Origin: Atopsyche davidsoni | Lineage: Eukaryota; Arthropoda; Insecta; Trichoptera; Hydrobiosidae | Length of the DNA stretch: 64,000 bases | Assembly (NCBI GenBank): GCA_022113835.1 | Contig: JAILWY010000006.1 | Location: 6,200,001-6,264,000, forward strand | Direction: 5' to 3' | In this document: piece after piece, positions 60,068 through 64,000 of the stretch | Layout: each line of letters begins with the position of its first letter | Numbering within the stretch: the first letter of the stretch is position 1 | Program-made: the position numbers and the translations under genes | The notes under the pieces: model-generated | Seen by the model: the letters and a program-made list of their open reading frames with translations, nothing else | Database searches by the model: none | What the model was told of the DNA's origin: nothing

Positions 60068-63000
60068 GTAAGTCCCTTTAATTATTACCGCTATCTGAAA
60101 TCACATTGTGCAAGTGCTCGCATTCAATATTGAGAATTCAAAAAGTATATTTGCTTACCGCTCACTCGACGGAGTGAGTGAATGCCATCGAAAACTAGCG
60201 AAACAGCTTTTACTGAACCAGCAATAACGACCTTTTAAAGAAACTGCAACATCAGTACCAGCGACAATGTCAGTAATAATGACAGAAAGGCACTCAAATG
60301 ACGCCATCGATTATATATTTTCTTTAAAACATAATGAATCTCCTTAATGTTGCTTTCGACAAAGCAAACAATGTAAGCCACGAAGCACAAACTGTACGAG
60401 TTAAATGTAATATATAAATTCACACAAAGACTGTATTAAGTGTATTAATTGCATTGACAGCAAGATTAAGTAGATATGAAAAATATGTGACTAATGATGA
60501 AACGAGTGAGACTGTTCGCGATACATGTAAAGGGGAAAAGGTTCCCACTACGTTATTATTAAAACATTTGCTTATTTTTTCGCACGCCATTTTCTAAAGA
60601 CAAAAATATTTAACAACTAAGTATTGGTAGTTAAAAAGATAACGTGCTGATATTGCTTTGAATATAATACATATGATTATCTGCATTAAGAGGCTCCTCT
60701 GCAGACATGTTCCTTTCACTGTGCAATTAGCCGGAGAGGGGGAGGTGTGGTGGGGCACTCCTTAACGGAGGCACCAATAAACCATCATCATCAATTATGA
60801 GTATACATTATTTAAAAATAATAACACATTTTAACTTCTAAAAATTCTAGACATTAGGCATAGTTGTAATCGACTAGTAGTTGCTTTAAATGGAGACGTT
60901 TTTAAATAAATGTTGACACACTTTAAACAAAGATGATATCTCATGCGTTTTATAGTTCACGGGTTATAAATTTTGCTAATTAATATACAACAAAGGAAAT
61001 CACTAACTTCTGTACTTGTAGAAAGTGTCATTATAAGTCTGATTCACTTTCTTGTGTACCAATTAAAGTCATTTAAAAAAAATTACATTAACCTTAGTAA
61101 AATTGTGAACATTCCTGCTAAATAAGCTAGTGTTTTAATTGACGTAGTACTCGACAAGGATGTATAGGGATATTTCGTTTGTAACGCCTAACTATAATAA
61201 TTACTAAAACACTTTTATTTTTATAAAATCATCATAAATTTGTTTGTTAAAATATGAAATAATGTCAAGTACGTGGCATATTAATATAAACACATAAATT
61301 GTTTTTTAGAATACACAAATTGAAGACATTGAAATTTTAATTTTATATCCAAAAATATAAATATTCCTACGGTTCATTAAAGTTTAACAGCCTAGGAAAT
61401 AAAAATACCGTACGAGTAATTTTCTTTACTCAAGGTAAGGTTAAGCTATTTAACTATTTTCAATGTCACTAAAATTATTGCAAAATGTGCGGAAAAACGC
61501 CAAAGCGTATTATGTGGTGTAATTGGTCGCTACAAGTAATGCATTGTCGCTTACAAAATGTTCTCGCGTGTCAAATATAATTGAATACAAGTTTTATGAT
61601 CTTAAAGATTGTGGTTGTAATCCAAACAACTGACACAGCAAAAAAATCACAACAGTCTCACAATTTTTTATAAGACTACTTCAATTAATTTTTCGAGTTA
61701 GGGTGTTTCCCCTAAATGTATACATAGGGATATATTGGTTTTACATCTAAATTAAATGAAGTATAGATATCATTGAAACTCTAAGGATTCATTTATGAAA
61801 AATGAAGTAGTCTTAACTCAGCCAAAAAAATCTTGGGATAGCTATTGGAAGAAAGCAGTTAAAAGAAAAACACTTAGATTAATCACGCAAAAATCGCTGG
61901 AAAAAAACTTTTACCATATTATCTTTTCCTAGTATTTTCAATAAATATTTTCAGGTTTTCATTAATTATAAGCTCTAAAGCATTTCTCTCGTGTATAAAC
62001 TGTGTAAATTTTATATTAGAAATTATTTGTTTAAATTAATAATTGGGAAGTACTGGAAATACAGTCGTGAATGAAGTAATATTTTTTAGGTTTAAACTTC
62101 AAATTATTTGCTTGTGTGTTGATTGCGGATTAGAATAGTAAGATTACAACGACTAGAGGTAAAAATTCTTATAATTTTTCTATTAGTAATTTACGTGAAA
62201 CGATATGCTGAGAACTGGTTATAGATCCTGACACCATTTAAGTTTTTATGCATTGGCTTGATAGCTTTCAATGGCGTGCAACGTCTTTTGAATTTAAAAA
62301 CTAAAATGCTCGCAGTGAGAAAGAAACAAGTAACCAACCACCATTAATAGCCGCTATTGTCTTTTCATTACGTTTTTTGACATAACACCGCTGATAATAA
62401 ATTCAATAGAATACAAAATAATAAATTACAAAAACAATGACTCAGTAATGAAAGCCAATTAAACTAATAATTATTAAAAAAATATTCGTTTAATATAAAA
62501 CGTTTTATATTCATATATGTATGAGATTACCAATTACGAAGAGTTTCACTATTAACCACGTGTTGAAGTCTAACTTCAATTAATTACGATGTGATCCCAA
62601 CGATTCCCTTTTGAACGATTTAAAGGCGAAAATTATTATTATTGTTTTGTAAAATATTGCTACAGAGAAATTGTTATTATTTAACACTGAAATTTCAATC
62701 CTTATAAAACCTCATCGCTCTGCACGAACAGTCCCAACCTTGGCTAAGCACTTCACAAGACATTCGGCATTAGCAATTTACATATCACCGGCTGAACGTT
62801 TCTCTCAATCACCTCGACCGTTTTACAAATAAAGCCTCACTGGACATTCAAAACAAACAAATGGTGTGAATTCAAACCATGTTAAAATTATTTTAGTGTA
62901 TCAATAAAAAAATTCTTTCAATTAAAACAACACCTTAGCAATACAAGTTGTGCAAGCTTCCTATATACTAACTTGTATGGTAACAGAGAAACTTTGTTAA

Positions 63001-63429
63001 ATCCGTTGAGTAAAAATAAAAATATGTGAATATGAATTGAAATAATTTTTTTTACAAAAAAAAAAAAATAATTAATATATTATTCCCAATTTTAATACAA
63101 ACTAATTGATCAAGTACAAAGTATATAATTATATTAAAATATAAACAAATACATTGTATAGATGATACACAAAACAAGACGACGTTTATATATAAATAAT
63201 TTTAACCTTCGTTGTCATAATTTTTTTTAAAATTAATATTTGTATTTTTTTTATTAATCATAGAAACGTTATTGATTTATTTTATCTACATCACATCAAT
63301 CTAAAATTCAAATAAAAAATCTGATATTTCGTAAATATCAATTTGACCTCCAGAAAATCTGGCGGTTTTTCAAAATTTCTCTTAATATTAACATCACCAT
63401 AATGCGTAGGCATTTTCTTTGTGTTTCAG
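60068..63429 (+). other. presumed first intron of second secreted-protein gene
   Basis: AT-rich with no confident internal exon. It contains a possible retroelement tail at 60690-60795. Confidence 0.45.
60690..60795 (+). mobile_element. possible LINE-type 3' tail fragment
   Basis: A GC-rich stretch with GAGAGGGGGAGG and GGTGGGGCACTCC leads to CACCAATAAACC and a (CAT)3 tail ending near 60792. A GC-rich 3' end running into a short simple repeat is typical of some non-LTR retrotransposons. There is no coding portion. Confidence 0.35.
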
Positions 63430-63735
63430 CATCACAGAATAAATATACCTAATTTATTCACCGTGAAAAGCGTTTGTTTGCGTTTCGTCATTAGAAAGCA
63501 TTTAGATGAGCCTATCACTGCATCGATGGCTCGATTAGCGATCGTGAGATATTTTTTATACTTGATTCTTGGATCTCTAACATTGTCTGCTGTCTGTATG
63601 CAGATCCGCCTCTTCGTCATGTTATGCAAACACATTTATAAATTTATGTTCTTAAAGCCCACATACTTGCACGTTCGCACTTCAGAAACTCTTCTAACCT
63701 ATTATAGTGGACGTTGTTTACATTTGTCAAATTAA
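63430..63735 (+). CDS. possible exon with a signal-peptide-like start
   Basis: A good acceptor (CATTTTCTTTGTGTTTCAG, AG at 63428-63429) is followed by an open frame. An ATG at 63526 begins MARLAIVRYFLYLILGSL then TLSAVC, which fits a signal peptide, and the frame runs to TAA at 63733-63735. No strong phase-0 donor is seen. GTATGC near 63596 is the best donor and would be phase 1. It may be the first coding exon of a third small secreted-protein gene, or chance. Confidence 0.3.
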   Translation, partial: HHRINIPNLFTVKSVCLRFVIRKHLDEPITASMARLAIVRYFLYLILGSLTLSAVCMQIRLFVMLCKHIYKFMFLKPTYLHVRTSETLLTYYSGRCLHLSN

Positions 63736-64000
63736 CATTCAGAATAGTAAAGAGGGAAGTTTTTTTTTTAAATAGATCTTGGTTGTTATCATTGCTTGCT
63801 AGAAACGACATATCATTTTTTTTTGCTTCTGAATAATTATTTTGCCACCTGAATAATGAAATAAAATAAATACGCGTTTCTATATTCGGAGTTATAGGAA
63901 GTGGTTTTCATTATCTTAGGAACGCACAACAAATGAAAAATTATATATGAATAATACAGCTTTTAATACGAATATATTACTATAGCTTTAATTGCTTATA
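63736..64000. other. AT-rich end of window
   Basis: No feature seen. Confidence 0.5.

Noticed and set aside
59912..60133. Longer version of the second gene's first exon starting at 59912
   Set aside because: Adding eleven or more residues before the MRWSALS start weakens the signal peptide, and TTTCAG lies between the two ATGs. The frame also reads into the intron past a consensus GTAAGT.
1..64000. tRNA, rRNA and CRISPR features
   Set aside because: No paired A/B-box tRNA signature, rRNA-like conserved block or regularly spaced identical repeats were noticed by eye.

Overview
The window is AT-rich animal DNA, most likely from an insect. It has small exons with GT..AG borders inside long AT-rich introns, AATAAA poly(A) signals, a decayed mariner-type transposase, a hAT-type non-autonomous element and fragments resembling Penelope-like retroelement ends. 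I cannot name the species. No rRNA, tRNA, CRISPR array or bacterial-style operon is visible.

Layout. Positions 1-31,000 are mostly gene-poor and repeat-littered. They hold a complete hAT-type element with 8-bp target duplications (1840-2393), an 86-bp-arm foldback element with 14-15-bp flanking repeats (17411-17714) plus two relatives near 2.1 and 5.2 kb, a cluster of CGATA motifs (16.75-17.24 kb), a TATA/initiator pair with a 28-codon ORF (13.77-13.90 kb), a stem-loop with hammerhead-like core boxes (25.5 kb), a possible 3' terminal exon (25.8-26.07 kb) and a faint P450-like fragment (10.0-10.1 kb, minus strand).

The best-supported gene runs from 32363 to about 42.8 kb on the plus strand. 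I can assemble ten coding exons, all joined in phase 0, giving a 385-residue predicted secreted preproprotein. It has a signal peptide, Arg-x-x-Arg-Gln sites, a repeated acidic DFD...EELD motif and a tail of mini-exons, each carrying a 12-18-residue hydrophobic Gly/Ala/Ser segment. I recognise no described family. A further phase-0 terminal exon at 44070-44180 looks like an alternative C-terminus.

From 47.3 to 48.1 kb there is a decayed mariner-type transposase fragment followed by an isolated CpG island with inverted CCAAT boxes. From 59.2 to 60.07 kb there is a GC-rich promoter region and the first coding exon of a second secreted protein (signal peptide, RVRR-Q site, phase-0 donor) whose remaining exons probably lie beyond the window. 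Another possible signal-peptide exon lies at 63.4-63.7 kb. The two secreted-protein genes share strand, exon phase and Arg-Arg-Gln design, so they may belong to one locus of small secreted proteins, but their relatedness is inferred from architecture and not from alignment.
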